Assembly (NCBI RefSeq): GCF_002632755.1
Contig: NZ_NJAK01000001.1
Coordinates: forward strand, 2,666,001 to 2,730,000
Source: Xenorhabdus ishibashii
GTDB taxonomy: Bacteria; Pseudomonadota; Gammaproteobacteria; Enterobacterales; Enterobacteriaceae
DNA length: 64,000 nucleotides
Reading direction: 5' to 3'
Below, piece after piece: positions 54,112-64,000 of this stretch. Below the pieces are notes generated by a model, which worked only from the letters and a program-made list of their open reading frames with translations, had not been told where the DNA came from and made no database searches. The position numbers and the translations under genes were made by a program. Within the stretch, counting starts at the first letter, position 1; each line of letters starts with the position of its first letter.

Positions 54112-55455
54112 ATGATTAAAATTAAAAAAGGACTCGACCTCCCGATAGCAGGAGCGCCTGCCCAAGTTATAGAAGATGGTCCAGCAATTCGCCATGTTGC
54201 TTTACTGGGTGAAGAATATGTTGGAATGCGTCCTTCTATGCTGGTTAAGGAAGGTGAGCATGTCAAAAAAGGGCAAATTCTTTTTGAAGATAAGAAGAAT
54301 CCAGGTGTTGTTTTCACGAGTCCCGCGAGCGGGAAAGTTGTCACCATCGGGCGTGGTGAACGTCGTGTTTTGCAATCCGTTGTTATTGAAGTGAGTGGCG
54401 ATGAGAAAGTCACATTTGAACGCTACGAGCGTGCTGAACTTACTGGCCTGAGTCGTGAACAAGTAGAGAAAAACCTGCTTACATCAGGATTGTGGACAGC
54501 GTTGCGTACACGTCCTTTCAGCCGTACCCCTGTCCCCGGTTCCACACCAAAGGCAATCTTTGTCACAGCAATGGACACCCAGCCATTGGCTGCTGACCCA
54601 CTAGTCGTTATTGCAACTCAGGAAGAGGCTTTTGTTGATGGCCTGAATGTTCTGTCAACATTGACAGAGGGAAAAATCCACGTTTGCCACAGCGCTGGAA
54701 ATATTCCAACAGTGAGAAATAACACTCAAATCACCTATAACCAATTTGCGGGTCCACACCCTGCCGGTTTGGTGGGTACGCATATTCACTTCATTGAACC
54801 TGTTAGTGCCCAAAAAACGGTTTGGCATCTGGGTTATCAGGATGTTATTGCTATCGGTAAGCTGTTTACTACAGGTGAGCTTTATACTGATCGTGTGGTG
54901 TCTCTGGCAGGTCCACAGGTTAAATCACCGCGCTTAGTACGTACTCGGTTGGGGGCTGATTTGCTGGAATTGACGCAAAATCAGTTGAAAGAGGGTGAAA
55001 ACCGTATTATTTCTGGTTCCGTATTGTGCGGTATACAATCAGATGATGTTCGCCATTATCTCGGCCGTTTCCATTCGTTAGTTTCTGTGCTTGCAGAAGG
55101 GCGGGAAAAAGAGCTGTTCGGCTGGATCGCGCCAGGCATTAATAAATTCTCTATCACCCGCACCACCATCGGTCACTTCCTGAAAAAGAAACGTTTTGCT
55201 TTCTCAACCACGACAAACGGCGGGGAACGTTCCATGGTGCCAATTGGCAACTATGAGCGTGTCATGCCACTGGATATTATGGCAACTCACCTACTGCGTG
55301 ACTTGCTTGCTGGTGATTCTGATAGCGCTCAGGCGCTGGGTTGTCTGGAGCTGGATGAAGAAGATTTGGCATTGTGTACCTATGTTTGCCCCGGCAAATA
55401 TGAGTACGGTCCAGTACTGCGTGAAGTGCTGGCTAAGATTGAGTTGGAAGGGTAA
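54112..55455 (+). CDS. nqrA: Na+-NQR subunit A
   Basis: A 447-residue peripheral subunit of the sodium-pumping NADH:quinone reductase. It starts [14 protein letters not shown] and has the barrel-sandwich-like [20 protein letters not shown] segment and a C-terminal [13 protein letters not shown]. NqrA contacts quinone near NqrB. First gene of the operon; nqrB follows after 3 bases. Confidence 0.97.
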   Translation: MIKIKKGLDLPIAGAPAQVIEDGPAIRHVALLGEEYVGMRPSMLVKEGEHVKKGQILFEDKKNPGVVFTSPASGKVVTIGRGERRVLQSVVIEVSGDEKVTFERYERAELTGLSREQVEKNLLTSGLWTALRTRPFSRTPVPGSTPKAIFVTAMDTQPLAADPLVVIATQEEAFVDGLNVLSTLTEGKIHVCHSAGNIPTVRNNTQITYNQFAGPHPAGLVGTHIHFIEPVSAQKTVWHLGYQDVIAIGKLFTTGELYTDRVVSLAGPQVKSPRLVRTRLGADLLELTQNQLKEGENRIISGSVLCGIQSDDVRHYLGRFHSLVSVLAEGREKELFGWIAPGINKFSITRTTIGHFLKKKRFAFSTTTNGGERSMVPIGNYERVMPLDIMATHLLRDLLAGDSDSAQALGCLELDEEDLALCTYVCPGKYEYGPVLREVLAKIELEG

Positions 55456-55458
55456 TTC

Positions 55459-56697
55459 ATGGGCCTGAAAAATTTATTTGAAAAAGTAGAGCACCACTTT
55501 GAGGCCGGTGGCAAACTGGAAAAGTATTATCCTCTCTATGAGGCAGTGAGCACCGTTTTCTATACGCCGGGCACAGTGACGAAAGGCCGTGCCCATGTCC
55601 GTGATGCCATCGATCTCAAGCGTATGATGATCCTGGTGTGGCTGTCTGTTTTTCCCGCAATGTTTTGGGGCATGTATAATGTCGGGAATCAGGCAATACC
55701 TGCTCTGACTCATTTATACAATGGCGATGCCTTACAGCAGATTCTGGCTTCTGACTGGCATTATGCACTTGCTCAGTATCTTGGTGCGTCATTAACACCG
55801 GATGCGGGGTGGGGCAGTAAAATGCTGTTGGGAGCAAGCTACTTCCTGCCAATTTATGCGGTTGTCTTTGTCGTGGGTGGCTTCTGGGAAGTTTTGTTTG
55901 CCATTATCCGCAAGCATGAGATTAACGAAGGCTTTTTCGTCAGCTCCATTCTGTTTGCATTGATTGTTCCACCAACACTGCCATTGTGGCAGGCGGCTTT
56001 AGGGATTACTTTTGGCGTAGTCATTGCGAAAGAAATCTTTGGTGGTACGGGACGTAACTTCCTCAACCCTGCTTTGGCGGGACGTGCTTTCCTGTTTTTT
56101 GCTTATCCCGCCCAAATCTCAGGTGATTTGGTTTGGACTGCGGCTGATGGTTTCTCAGGGGCAACACCTTTGTCCCAATGGGCTACAGCGGGTAGTCATG
56201 GCCTGATAAATACTATTACCGGTCAACCAACCACCTGGATGGACGCTTTTATTGGTAACATTCCTGGCTCAATTGGTGAAGTCTCTACGCTGATGATTTT
56301 CATCGGTGGTGCCATCATCCTGTTCGCGCGTATCGCTTCATGGCGCATCGTTGCTGGTGTGATGATCGGTATGATTGCAACGTCTTACCTGTTTAATACC
56401 ATTGGTTCTAGTACTAACCCAATGTTCGCTATGCCGTGGTACTGGCATATGGTGCTGGGGGGCTTTGCTTTCGGTATGATCTTTATGGCGACTGATCCTG
56501 TATCCGCAGCGTTTACGGATAAGGGGAAATGGGCATACGGTATTCTGATCGGTGCGATGTGTATTTTGATCCGAGTCGTAAACCCCGCCTATCCGGAAGG
56601 AATGATGTTGGCGATTTTGTTCGCTAATCTGTTCGCGCCACTGTTCGATTATCTGGTCGTACAGGCCAATATTAAGCGGAGAAAAGCCCGTGGCTAA
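55459..56697 (+). CDS. nqrB: Na+-NQR subunit B
   Basis: A 412-residue membrane subunit with about ten helices. The SGAT motif places the covalent FMN on Thr236, the same position as in the Vibrio cholerae enzyme. [16 protein letters not shown] is a conserved late segment. It binds FMN and riboflavin and forms the main Na+ path. It overlaps nqrC by 8 bases. Confidence 0.97.
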   Translation: MGLKNLFEKVEHHFEAGGKLEKYYPLYEAVSTVFYTPGTVTKGRAHVRDAIDLKRMMILVWLSVFPAMFWGMYNVGNQAIPALTHLYNGDALQQILASDWHYALAQYLGASLTPDAGWGSKMLLGASYFLPIYAVVFVVGGFWEVLFAIIRKHEINEGFFVSSILFALIVPPTLPLWQAALGITFGVVIAKEIFGGTGRNFLNPALAGRAFLFFAYPAQISGDLVWTAADGFSGATPLSQWATAGSHGLINTITGQPTTWMDAFIGNIPGSIGEVSTLMIFIGGAIILFARIASWRIVAGVMIGMIATSYLFNTIGSSTNPMFAMPWYWHMVLGGFAFGMIFMATDPVSAAFTDKGKWAYGILIGAMCILIRVVNPAYPEGMMLAILFANLFAPLFDYLVVQANIKRRKARG

Positions 56698-57484
56698 TGA
56701 TAAACCAAAAAATAATGACAGCATCGGCAGAACATTCCTCGTTGTTTTTGTGTTGTGCCTTGTATGTTCGATTGTAGTTGCTGGTTCAGCCGTAGGTTTG
56801 AAAGCGCAGCAACAGGAGCAGAAGCTGCTGGATAAGCAGCGTAATATTTTGGATGTGGCTGGTTTGCTAAAACCTGGCATGACAACGGCAGAAATTAAAG
56901 AAATCTATAGCAGCCGTATTCAGCCTGAGTTGCTTGATTTGAAAACTGCAACGTTGGCAAAAAGCCGTGGCAACTTTGACCTGAATAATGCCCTGCGCAG
57001 TGACGAAACCAGTATTGCTTTGTTACCTGAGCAGGATCTGGCGAAGATCCGCCGCCGTGCCAATATGGCAGAAATTTATCTGGTTAAAGATGAAAATGGC
57101 AAAACGACGGAACTGGTTCTGCCAATATATGGTTCTGGCCTGTGGTCAATGATGTATGCCTTTATCTCCATTGATATCGATGGTGTCACATCCCACGGCA
57201 TTACTTACTACTCTCATGGTGAAACCCCAGGTTTGGGAGGTGAGGTTGATAACCCACAATGGCGCAAGCAGTGGGTAGGTAAAAAACTCTATAACCCGCA
57301 AGGTATTCCGGCACTTAAGATAGTCCGTGGCGGTGCAGGTGATAACCCTTACGGTGTAGATGGGCTGTCTGGAGCAACCCTGACTTCTAACGGTGTTCAG
57401 CACATGTTTGATTTCTGGCTGGGTGATAACGGCTTTGGCCCGTTCCTGAAAAAAGTACGTGAGGGAGCCTTGAAAGATGGCTGA
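56690..57484 (+). CDS. nqrC: Na+-NQR subunit C
   Basis: A 264-residue subunit with one N-terminal membrane helix and a periplasmic FMN-binding domain. The SGAT sequence ending at Thr230 is the covalent FMN site, loaded by ApbE. It uses a GTG start overlapping nqrB; its stop overlaps the nqrD start by 8 bases. Confidence 0.96.
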   Translation: MANDKPKNNDSIGRTFLVVFVLCLVCSIVVAGSAVGLKAQQQEQKLLDKQRNILDVAGLLKPGMTTAEIKEIYSSRIQPELLDLKTATLAKSRGNFDLNNALRSDETSIALLPEQDLAKIRRRANMAEIYLVKDENGKTTELVLPIYGSGLWSMMYAFISIDIDGVTSHGITYYSHGETPGLGGEVDNPQWRKQWVGKKLYNPQGIPALKIVRGGAGDNPYGVDGLSGATLTSNGVQHMFDFWLGDNGFGPFLKKVREGALKDG

Positions 57485-58106
57485 TAGTAAAGAAATAAAA
57501 CGCGTCCTGCTTGGGCCTCTGTTTGATAATAACCCAATTGCATTGCAGGTTTTGGGTGTGTGTTCAGCGCTGGCTGTTACCACCAAATTGGAAACTGCGT
57601 TAGTCATGACCCTTGCAGTTACGCTGGTAACAGCGTTTTCCAGCTTTTTCATTTCATTAATTCGTAACTACATCCCTGGCAGTGTGCGGATCATCGTACA
57701 GATGGCGATTATTGCATCTCTGGTTATCGTCGTAGACCAGATCTTGCGGGCTTATGCCTACGAAATTTCCAAACAGTTATCGGTGTTTGTTGGTCTTATC
57801 ATCACGAACTGTATTGTTATGGGACGTGCTGAAGCCTATGCCATGAAAGCACCACCCGTTGAAAGTTTTATGGATGGTATCGGTAACGGTTTGGGCTATG
57901 GCGTCATCCTGTTGCTGGTTGGTTTCCTGCGTGAACTGTTTGGTTCAGGAAAATTGTTCGGTGTTACGGTGCTGGAATCTGTCAAGAATGGCGGTTGGTA
58001 TCAGCCGAATGGCTTATTCCTGCTGGCACCGAGTGCATTCTTCATTATTGGCATGTTGATTTGGGGTTTGCGGACTCTGAAACCTGCGCAGGTTGAGAAG
58101 GAGTAA
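57477..58106 (+). CDS. nqrD: Na+-NQR subunit D
   Basis: A 209-residue integral membrane subunit of the NqrD/RnfE family, beginning with [20 protein letters not shown] and with [14 protein letters not shown], containing the conserved membrane Cys that helps hold the intramembrane iron centre with NqrE. It is translationally coupled to nqrC. Confidence 0.97.
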   Translation: MADSKEIKRVLLGPLFDNNPIALQVLGVCSALAVTTKLETALVMTLAVTLVTAFSSFFISLIRNYIPGSVRIIVQMAIIASLVIVVDQILRAYAYEISKQLSVFVGLIITNCIVMGRAEAYAMKAPPVESFMDGIGNGLGYGVILLLVGFLRELFGSGKLFGVTVLESVKNGGWYQPNGLFLLAPSAFFIIGMLIWGLRTLKPAQVEKE

Positions 58107-58114
58107 CAAACAAA

Positions 58115-58711
58115 ATGGAACATTATATTAGTTTGTTTGTCCGCGCCGTCTTTATCGAGAATATGGCGTTATCTTTCTTTCTCGGTATGTGTACGTTTTT
58201 GGCGGTATCAAAGAATGTTAAGACGGCCTTTGGCCTTGGTGTGGCTGTAACAGTTGTATTGGGAATTTCCGTGCCTGCCAATAACCTCGTCTACAATCTG
58301 GTACTCCGTGACGGGGCACTGATGGATGGGGTGGATTTGAGTTTCCTGAATTTCATTACTTTTATCGGGGTAATTGCTGCACTGGTACAAATTCTGGAAA
58401 TGATATTAGACCGTTATGTTCCGGCACTTTATAACGCGTTGGGCATTTTCCTGCCGTTGATTACAGTGAACTGTGCGATTTTCGGTGGTGTTTCATTTAT
58501 GGCACAGCGTGACTATAACTTCGGGGAGTCCATCGTATACGGTTTCGGTTCAGGTATGGGCTGGATGCTGGCAATTGTTCTGATGGCTGCTATCCGTGAA
58601 AAAATGAAATATGCGGATGTTCCGGCAGGTCTGAAAGGATTGGGGATCACCTTTGTCACCACTGGTTTGATGGCATTGGGCTTTATGTCCTTCTCCGGTG
58701 TGCAGCTATAA
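58115..58711 (+). CDS. nqrE: Na+-NQR subunit E
   Basis: A 198-residue membrane subunit, the inverted-topology partner of Nqr[14 protein letters not shown] and [11 protein letters not shown] carry the two conserved membrane Cys residues for the iron centre. It lies 8 bases after nqrD. Confidence 0.97.
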   Translation: MEHYISLFVRAVFIENMALSFFLGMCTFLAVSKNVKTAFGLGVAVTVVLGISVPANNLVYNLVLRDGALMDGVDLSFLNFITFIGVIAALVQILEMILDRYVPALYNALGIFLPLITVNCAIFGGVSFMAQRDYNFGESIVYGFGSGMGWMLAIVLMAAIREKMKYADVPAGLKGLGITFVTTGLMALGFMSFSGVQL

Positions 58712-58726
58712 AGGCGAGAAGAATTC

Positions 58727-59953
58727 ATGGATATAATCATTCTAGGCGTAGTCATGTTTACCCTGATTGTGTTGGTACTGACAGCAATGATTTTGTTCGC
58801 AAAATCTAAGTTAGTGAACACTGGGGATATTAAAGTTGAAATCAATGGCGATGAGGATAAAAGTTTCTCTGCTCCCGCCGGTGACAAGTTGTTGAGTATG
58901 CTTTCCAACCAGGGAATTTTCGTTTCCTCTGCGTGTGGTGGTGGTGGCTCCTGTGGTCAGTGCCGCGTGAAAATCAGGGAAGGTGGCGGTGATATCCTGC
59001 CAACGGAACTTTCCCACATCAACAAACGTGAAGCTAAAGAAGGTTGTCGTTTGGCATGTCAGGTCAATGTTAAACAAGACCTGAAAATCGAACTGCCAGA
59101 AGAAATCTTTGGTGTTAAGAAATGGGAGTGTGAAGTTATCTCCAACGATAACAAGGCCACTTTCATTAAAGAATTGAAGCTAAAAATTCCTGACGGGGAA
59201 GTGGTTCCATTCCGTGCTGGTGGTTACATTCAGATAGAATGCCCTCCCCATGTCGCCCGTTATGCTGATTATGATGTCCCTGAGGAATATCGCGAAGATT
59301 GGGATAAATTTAATCTGTTCCGTTATGTCTCTGAAGTCAAAGAACCAACGATTCGTGCGTATTCAATGGCGAACTATCCAGAAGAGCACGGCATTATCAT
59401 GCTGAACGTGCGTATTGCAACACCACCACCAAGAAACCCAGATGTTGCTCCGGGTATTATGTCTTCTTATATTTGGTCGCTGAAATCAGGTGATAAGGTA
59501 ACGATCTCTGGCCCATTTGGTGAATTCTTCGCGAAAGATACTGATGCAGAAATGATCTTTATCGGTGGTGGCGCGGGTATGGCGCCAATGCGTTCTCATA
59601 TCTTCGACCAGCTTAAGCGGTTAAGCTCTAAGCGTAAGATCTCTTTCTGGTATGGTGCGCGTTCTAAGCGTGAAATGTTTTATACCGAAGATTTTGATCA
59701 ATTGGCAGCAGAAAATGAGAACTTCACATGGCATGTGGCACTGTCAGATGCTCTGCCGGAAGATAATTGGGATGGTTATACCGGCTTTATCCACAATGTC
59801 CTGTATGAAAACTACCTGAAAGATCATCCGGCACCCGAAGACTGTGAATTCTATATGTGTGGGCCTCCGGTCATGAACGCTGCGGTGATTAAAATGCTGA
59901 AAGACCTTGGCGTAGAAGATGAAAATATCATGCTGGATGATTTCGGTGGCTGA
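58727..59953 (+). CDS. nqrF: Na+-NQR subunit F (NADH dehydrogenase)
   Basis: A 408-residue subunit: one N-terminal membrane helix, a ferredoxin domain with [2Fe-2S] ligands C70, C76, C79 and C111, a FAD domain with [11 protein letters not shown] and an NADH domain with [12 protein letters not shown] and [10 protein letters not shown]. It takes electrons from NADH into the complex. The spacing of the cysteines is the standard one. Confidence 0.97.
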   Translation: MDIIILGVVMFTLIVLVLTAMILFAKSKLVNTGDIKVEINGDEDKSFSAPAGDKLLSMLSNQGIFVSSACGGGGSCGQCRVKIREGGGDILPTELSHINKREAKEGCRLACQVNVKQDLKIELPEEIFGVKKWECEVISNDNKATFIKELKLKIPDGEVVPFRAGGYIQIECPPHVARYADYDVPEEYREDWDKFNLFRYVSEVKEPTIRAYSMANYPEEHGIIMLNVRIATPPPRNPDVAPGIMSSYIWSLKSGDKVTISGPFGEFFAKDTDAEMIFIGGGAGMAPMRSHIFDQLKRLSSKRKISFWYGARSKREMFYTEDFDQLAAENENFTWHVALSDALPEDNWDGYTGFIHNVLYENYLKDHPAPEDCEFYMCGPPVMNAAVIKMLKDLGVEDENIMLDDFGG

Positions 59954-60066
59954 TGGTATACCCAATAAATTTGGGGTTGCAGCTAACATGATTTAACGAC
60001 AAGCGCCCACAAAATGTGGGCGCTGACGATTCAGAAAGAGCCAAAATAAGCCAGAAAGAGTAAGTT

Positions 60067-61098
60067 ATGCTGAATAAAAAAATGATCAACTGGGTGGCAT
60101 TGCTGTTTACGACCATGATGCTGGTGGCATGTGGTGGCTCAGAACAGCAAAACCTGAATGGGCAGACGATGGGGACTTATTACTCCGTTAAATATGTTGC
60201 TGACTCGTCTGCACCTGCCCCCGAAAACTTGCAAAAAGAGATTGATCGTCTGCTGGAAGAAGTCAACGATCAGATGTCCACTTATCGACCAAATTCTGAA
60301 TTGAGTCGTTTTAATCAAAGCCGTGAAGTGAACAAGCCTTTTCCAGTATCTGCCGCTACGGCGAAAGTGGTCAAAGAAGCTATTCGGATCAATAAGCTGA
60401 CAGAAGGTGCACTGGACGTTACGGTTGGTCCACTGGTAAACCTGTGGGGATTTGGGCCAGAAGGGCGTATTACCAAAGCGCCGACGGATGAAGAATTAAA
60501 AACTCGCCGAGCCTGGACGGGGATCGATAATTTGTCTGTTGAAGGTAATAACTTAATTAAATCCATTCCTGAATTGTATGTTGACCTCTCTTCCATCGCC
60601 AAAGGTTATGGTGTTGATGTTGTCGCTGAGTATCTGGGATCTCATCACATCAAAAATTACATGGTTGATATTGGGGGGGAAGTTCGCACATCGGGCAACA
60701 ATGGCAAAGGAAACCCGTGGCGGATAGCGATTGAAAAACCATCGGATAGTGGCATGGCTCAAAATGCTCAGGAGATCATTGAACCAGGTAATATGTCTGT
60801 GGCAACCTCAGGTGATTACCGCAACTATTTTGAACAGAATGGCGTGCGCTACTCTCACACCATTAATCCGCAAACCGGCAGGCCGATAACACATAATTTG
60901 GTTTCAATTACCGTGATAGCACCGACTTGTATGAGCGCTGATGGCTTTTCTACAGGCTTAGATGTACTCGGACCAGAGAAGGGCATGGAAGTGGCTGAGA
61001 AGCTGAATATTCCGGTCTTTATGATTGTTAAAACCAAAGACGGTTTTGAAGAGCGTTATAATACCGCCTTTAAGAAGGCATACTTACAGAAGAAATAA
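60067..61098 (+). CDS. apbE: FAD:protein FMN transferase
   Basis: A 343-residue periplasmic lipoprotein (lipobox LVAC, Cys22). It has QTMGTYYSVKY, VTVGPLVNLWGFGPEG, DLSSIAKGYGVD, DIGGEVRTSG and HTINPQTGRPI. It attaches FMN to the SGAT threonines of NqrB and NqrC, which explains its place in this operon. It lies about 110 bases after nqrF. Confidence 0.96.
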   Translation: MLNKKMINWVALLFTTMMLVACGGSEQQNLNGQTMGTYYSVKYVADSSAPAPENLQKEIDRLLEEVNDQMSTYRPNSELSRFNQSREVNKPFPVSAATAKVVKEAIRINKLTEGALDVTVGPLVNLWGFGPEGRITKAPTDEELKTRRAWTGIDNLSVEGNNLIKSIPELYVDLSSIAKGYGVDVVAEYLGSHHIKNYMVDIGGEVRTSGNNGKGNPWRIAIEKPSDSGMAQNAQEIIEPGNMSVATSGDYRNYFEQNGVRYSHTINPQTGRPITHNLVSITVIAPTCMSADGFSTGLDVLGPEKGMEVAEKLNIPVFMIVKTKDGFEERYNTAFKKAYLQKK

Positions 61099-61114
61099 GA
61101 AAGGAGGAAAGGCG

Positions 61115-61339
61115 GTGGAAGTCTTTATTGCCACTTTTATCTTTTTCTTGCTGGCTTTTGCTGGCATGGCGTTAGGCTATATTTTTAAGCGCAAAAGCAT
61201 TCAAGGAAGCTGTGGTGGCTTGGGAAGCATCGGCGTAGAAAAAGTGTGTGATTGTCCTGAACCTTGCGATGCTCGTAAAAAACGCATGGCGAGGGAAACT
61301 GCCCGTCAAGCACAGTTGGAGAAGCATCGTATTCTTTAA
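61115..61339 (+). CDS. nqrM: Na+-NQR maturation factor NqrM
   Basis: A 74-residue DUF539 protein: one membrane helix (FIATFIFFLLAFAGMALGYIF), then a Cys-rich segment SCGGLGSIGVEKVCDCPEPCD whose cysteines are thought to deliver iron to the NqrD/E centre. GTG 61115 is the start, with AGGAGG 8 bases upstream; a longer reading from 61025 overlaps apbE and is not conserved. Confidence 0.94.
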   Translation: MEVFIATFIFFLLAFAGMALGYIFKRKSIQGSCGGLGSIGVEKVCDCPEPCDARKKRMARETARQAQLEKHRIL

Positions 61340-61380
61340 TATTTTTTTACCGTCAAGCAACTTTGTTGTTAGAAAAAATG

Positions 61381-61411
61381 CCCTGCTGCCAGATAAACAG
61401 CGGGGTTTTTT
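61381..61411 (+). terminator. Rho-independent terminator of the nqr operon
   Basis: CCCTGCTG and CAGCGGGG pair with one wobble around a 9-base loop and are followed by TTTTTTG. It lies 42 bases after nqrM. Confidence 0.85.
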
Positions 61412-61434
61412 GTTGTTTGTTCAGGGATGACTGT

Positions 61435-61950
61435 TCAATGTGTATTAAAAAGGTGGCATTCCTTGTGGGCTTGCTGCAAATAATTTTTCACTGAGCTTAT
61501 TGAGATACCCAAATTTTCCGCAACTTCTTTATAACGCAAGCCTTGGAGTTGAGTGAGTAGAAATGTCTGCCGAACCTTTGCCGGAAGTTCATCCAGAGTC
61601 TTATCTATCTTTTCTAACTGTTCTAACAGCATAAGTTGATTCTCAGAAGAATTGGCTGAGATTTCAGGTTGTTCACTGACATAGTCCAGATAATTGTCTT
61701 CCAGTTTTTTCCTGCGCCAGTAATTGGAGAGGGTTCTGCGTGCTATTGTCATTAAAAAAGCTCTTGGCTGGCGGATATTTTCCAGATCCGAAGATTGCAT
61801 CAATTTGATGAAGACCTCATGAACGAGATCTTCAGCCTGATTGGGATAAGCACTGTTTTGTCTGATCCAGTTGCATAACCAATGATGGTAATCGGTATAG
61901 AGTTTCTGGGTGATTTGATTGTGCTTAAATGTGCTTTTTTGCACCGCCAT
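61435..61950 (-). CDS. ECF sigma factor, FecI-like
   Basis: A 171-residue sigma-70 family ECF factor. Region 2 holds YPNQAEDLVHEVFIKLMQ, and region 4 LPAKVRQTFLLTQLQGLRYKEVA followed by ISSVKNYLQQA. This is the iron-starvation FecI type. ATG 61950 is the chosen start; a Fur-like box lies 28 bases upstream. It is on the same strand as, and downstream of, a TonB-dependent receptor, but no anti-sigma (FecR) gene lies between or just after. Confidence 0.88.
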   Translation of the reverse strand: MAVQKSTFKHNQITQKLYTDYHHWLCNWIRQNSAYPNQAEDLVHEVFIKLMQSSDLENIRQPRAFLMTIARRTLSNYWRRKKLEDNYLDYVSEQPEISANSSENQLMLLEQLEKIDKTLDELPAKVRQTFLLTQLQGLRYKEVAENLGISISSVKNYLQQAHKECHLFNTH

Positions 61951-61977
61951 AATGATATTGCCTGATAGGATATAACT

Positions 61978-61996
61978 GATAATGGTTATTATTTGT
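61978..61996 (-). promoter_or_regulatory. Fur-box-like site before the ECF sigma gene
   Basis: GATAATGGTTATTATTTGT agrees with the 19-base Fur consensus at about 13 positions, and sits 28 bases upstream of the sigma-factor ATG. Iron repression of a FecI-like sigma gene is the usual arrangement. Confidence 0.6.
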
Positions 61997-62031
61997 ATTT
62001 GATGAGAGGAAGTCAATGCAGCGTTTGGAAA

Positions 62032-62060
62032 CCTAACCCTCTTAAGGTAAGAGGGTTAGG
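62032..62060 (-). terminator. 13-bp perfect hairpin between receptor and sigma genes
   Basis: CCTAACCCTCTTA and TAAGAGGGTTAGG are exact complements around a 3-base AGG loop, 21 bases beyond the receptor stop. On the minus strand TTTCC follows. It should end receptor transcription and separate it from the Fur-controlled sigma promoter. Confidence 0.7.
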
Positions 62061-62081
62061 TATTGGAGGGTTAAGTATCAG

Positions 62082-64000
62082 TTAGAATTGCTGTGAAATG
62101 CTGAATTTATAATTCCGGCCAATACCTGAGACTTCCTCTCCTAAGTACGGAGAGTAATCACGGTTGAACAGGTTATCGATAGTGACTCGTGCTTCAAATC
62201 CTTTGATAAAATCAGGGCGCCAGCTTGCAAACAGACCGTGCAAGGCATAACCACTGCTCTTTGGTAGTGACCAATTTTTAACCAGTGGCTCTTTATCTTC
62301 TGGTGAACGATCTTGCTTACGGATAAAGTCACCTTTCCATCCCATTACCATCTGCCATTGTGGGAGCTTGAACCCTAACATGGCATGTGCAGAAGTTGGT
62401 GGTATTTCTACAAGCCAGGTTTTATGCTCTGACCATGGATCGCGCATAGAAGTATCACGCTGGCCACGCATTGTAGAGAAAGATAATTTTCCGAAGAGTG
62501 TGCGGCTGTCATAGAAGGTTTCTATTTCCAGCCCCTCGATGGTATATCCTGACAGGTTGCGATAGTTTGCTTGTGGTTTTTCACAGTTGTAGTACGGTAC
62601 TAAGCCATCAGCTTGGGCTTTACAGTAAACTCCACGTTTTTTAAAGATCTCATCTTTACCACGGTTGCGGAATAAGGTGGTACGGATTTGTAGGCTATCA
62701 TCTTCAAATACCACATTATTGAAGTCGAGAATTGCACCAAGGCGTATCCCTGTCATTCTCTCAACATCGAGATTACGGCTTGAGCCTCTAAGACTACCGA
62801 TCCCTTGTACCTCATATTGTTCATCAACTACTGGTGCACGCCATGTACGGCTGACATCAGCAAACAGTGAAAGATTTTTATTGGTTTGCCACAAAATGCC
62901 CAAATGGGGTGACCAGCCAGTATAGGTTACACTGCTATAGTCATGATTGATTTCTGGTGATTTATCGTTGTATATGGATGCGTTATTTTCTTTACCCCTA
63001 TTTTTGACATGATCATAGCGAACACCCGGTGTGACGGTGACGTTGCCTATTTTCAGGGAATCTTGAATATAGAAACTGTAAGTGAATTGATCGCCAGCAG
63101 GCATATAGCCTGGCTGATAATAACCATAGTTATAGTTTTTATACTTTATTTTGCTTTTATCGAACATCAGCACATTGCGTTCGTTTTTATGCAAGCGAGT
63201 GCCCACCAGTAATTCGTGTTCAATCATACCTGTTGAGAATACGCTTTTATTGTTGATATCAACCAGATTATCGATGTAATCAACCCAGCTTTTGTTTCCC
63301 ATGGAAGAGCTGTAATTAGCTATGACATTTTCTGGACGATGGTCATTTTGCTTAGTTTTTGAATAAGCATAAATCATCGTCAGGTTCAGCCAAGGATTGT
63401 CCTCTGGAGCGATATTCCACTTGGCAGTGTAGTTTTGATCAATCTGATTACGAAAAACGAGTTTTCTCTTCCATGCACCATCCCAACCATATTTTTCTAT
63501 ATCGTAGGCTGAAGGAACATTCATTTTATCTCGTTTAGCTGCCCAAGGTTGCCAGCCATCTGATTCAGATCGCATAGCAGATAAACTTACCGTGTGAGCG
63601 TCACTGGGATAAAAGTTGGTTTTCAATAAATAAGATGTTTGGTTGTTTTGTGAAAACTCAAAACGTGTACCATCAGGGCGTTTAATATTGTGCCCATTGC
63701 GCTTGCTCACATAGAGCAATCCATCAGCAAAACCGTTAGGATCTCTGCCATATATTGCGCCACTATTGATCCACTGCCTGTCATTCGTGTGGTAGCTTTG
63801 TTTGACAAAGCCACCCCAATCTTCATCAGGGCGCAACAAATCGTTCGCATCTTTTGTCACAAGTTTGACCGAACCACCAAATCCACCATTTCCGTTGAGT
63901 AAATTGTGTGGCCCTTTATCAACCTCGACACGTTTGATTAACTCAGGCTCAATAAAGACGGAACCCTGACGATACTTTTCGAATCCTTTTGGCGCATCAT
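62082..64000 (-). CDS. TonB-dependent outer-membrane receptor (5' end outside window)
   Basis: About 639 codons are visible, running off the right edge, so the signal peptide and TonB box are not seen. The plug end is present (IEPELIKRVEVDKGP, NGNGGFGGSVKLVT), followed by the 22-strand barrel and the C terminus KFSISQQF with terminal Phe. The family takes up heme, siderophores or host iron proteins; the plug resembles the hemoglobin/transferrin-type group but the ligand is not determined. The ECF sigma gene next to it suggests iron-responsive control. Confidence 0.85.
   Translation of the reverse strand, partial: DAPKGFEKYRQGSVFIEPELIKRVEVDKGPHNLLNGNGGFGGSVKLVTKDANDLLRPDEDWGGFVKQSYHTNDRQWINSGAIYGRDPNGFADGLLYVSKRNGHNIKRPDGTRFEFSQNNQTSYLLKTNFYPSDAHTVSLSAMRSESDGWQPWAAKRDKMNVPSAYDIEKYGWDGAWKRKLVFRNQIDQNYTAKWNIAPEDNPWLNLTMIYAYSKTKQNDHRPENVIANYSSSMGNKSWVDYIDNLVDINNKSVFSTGMIEHELLVGTRLHKNERNVLMFDKSKIKYKNYNYGYYQPGYMPAGDQFTYSFYIQDSLKIGNVTVTPGVRYDHVKNRGKENNASIYNDKSPEINHDYSSVTYTGWSPHLGILWQTNKNLSLFADVSRTWRAPVVDEQYEVQGIGSLRGSSRNLDVERMTGIRLGAILDFNNVVFEDDSLQIRTTLFRNRGKDEIFKKRGVYCKAQADGLVPYYNCEKPQANYRNLSGYTIEGLEIETFYDSRTLFGKLSFSTMRGQRDTSMRDPWSEHKTWLVEIPPTSAHAMLGFKLPQWQMVMGWKGDFIRKQDRSPEDKEPLVKNWSLPKSSGYALHGLFASWRPDFIKGFEARVTIDNLFNRDYSPYLGEEVSGIGRNYKFSISQQF

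Overview
The window looks like a chromosomal segment of an enterobacterium of the Xenorhabdus/Photorhabdus group (Morganellaceae). The core gene order mltC-yggX-mutY-trmB-yggL-glsB-yggN and hemW-rdgB-yggT-proC-yggS-yggR-ruvX-yqgE-gshB-rsmE is the enterobacterial one. A complete nqrABCDEF-apbE-nqrM operon, the insertion-sequence load and the CDI/T6SS cargo fit that group. The genus is an inference from gene content, not from a database search.

Bases 1-23,830 are an accessory island ending at a tRNA-Phe gene (23,831-23,906, minus). Next to the tRNA 3' end are a P4-type tyrosine integrase, an AlpA-like regulator and a large toprim primase/ATPase, followed by iteron-like repeats and a perfect 21-bp-arm palindrome. 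Further left is a type VI secretion cargo module: vgrG, a DUF4123 adaptor, a class 3 lipase effector, a lipoprotein (probable immunity) and a PAAR gene. The PAAR gene is split by an IS982-family element, which itself carries an ISAs1-family element and a group II intron. Target duplications or reading frames define most of these boundaries to the base.

Left of the T6SS module, a 5'-truncated tssF is joined head to head to the 3' part of a cdiA-like gene (minus). This cdiA tip, and an orphan toxin tip downstream of it, are each split in frame by a different IS5-family element, while both putative immunity genes stay intact. At the far left are a divergent tyrosine-recombinase gene and sequence I cannot assign.

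Bases 24,000-29,680 and 36,300-44,200 are conserved housekeeping genes: cell-wall turnover, DNA repair, tRNA modification, heme and proline metabolism, glutathione synthesis and 16S rRNA methylation. Between them, after a second copy of the cdiA-interrupting IS5 element (29,682-30,560), lie a Fur-box-preceded periplasmic binding protein, a PEBP-family protein, a Sua5/YciO-like protein, and a LysR regulator divergent from an aconitase-superfamily dehydratase pair (LeuC/LeuD-like).

Bases 44,500-64,000 hold a stand-alone prepilin peptidase, a metallo-beta-lactamase-fold secreted protein with its divergent LysR, lysR/lysA, fadE with a FadR-like box, gmhA, a class II glutamine amidotransferase, the Na+-translocating NADH:quinone reductase operon with its flavin transferase and assembly factor, an ECF sigma factor with a Fur-like box, and a TonB-dependent receptor cut by the right window edge.
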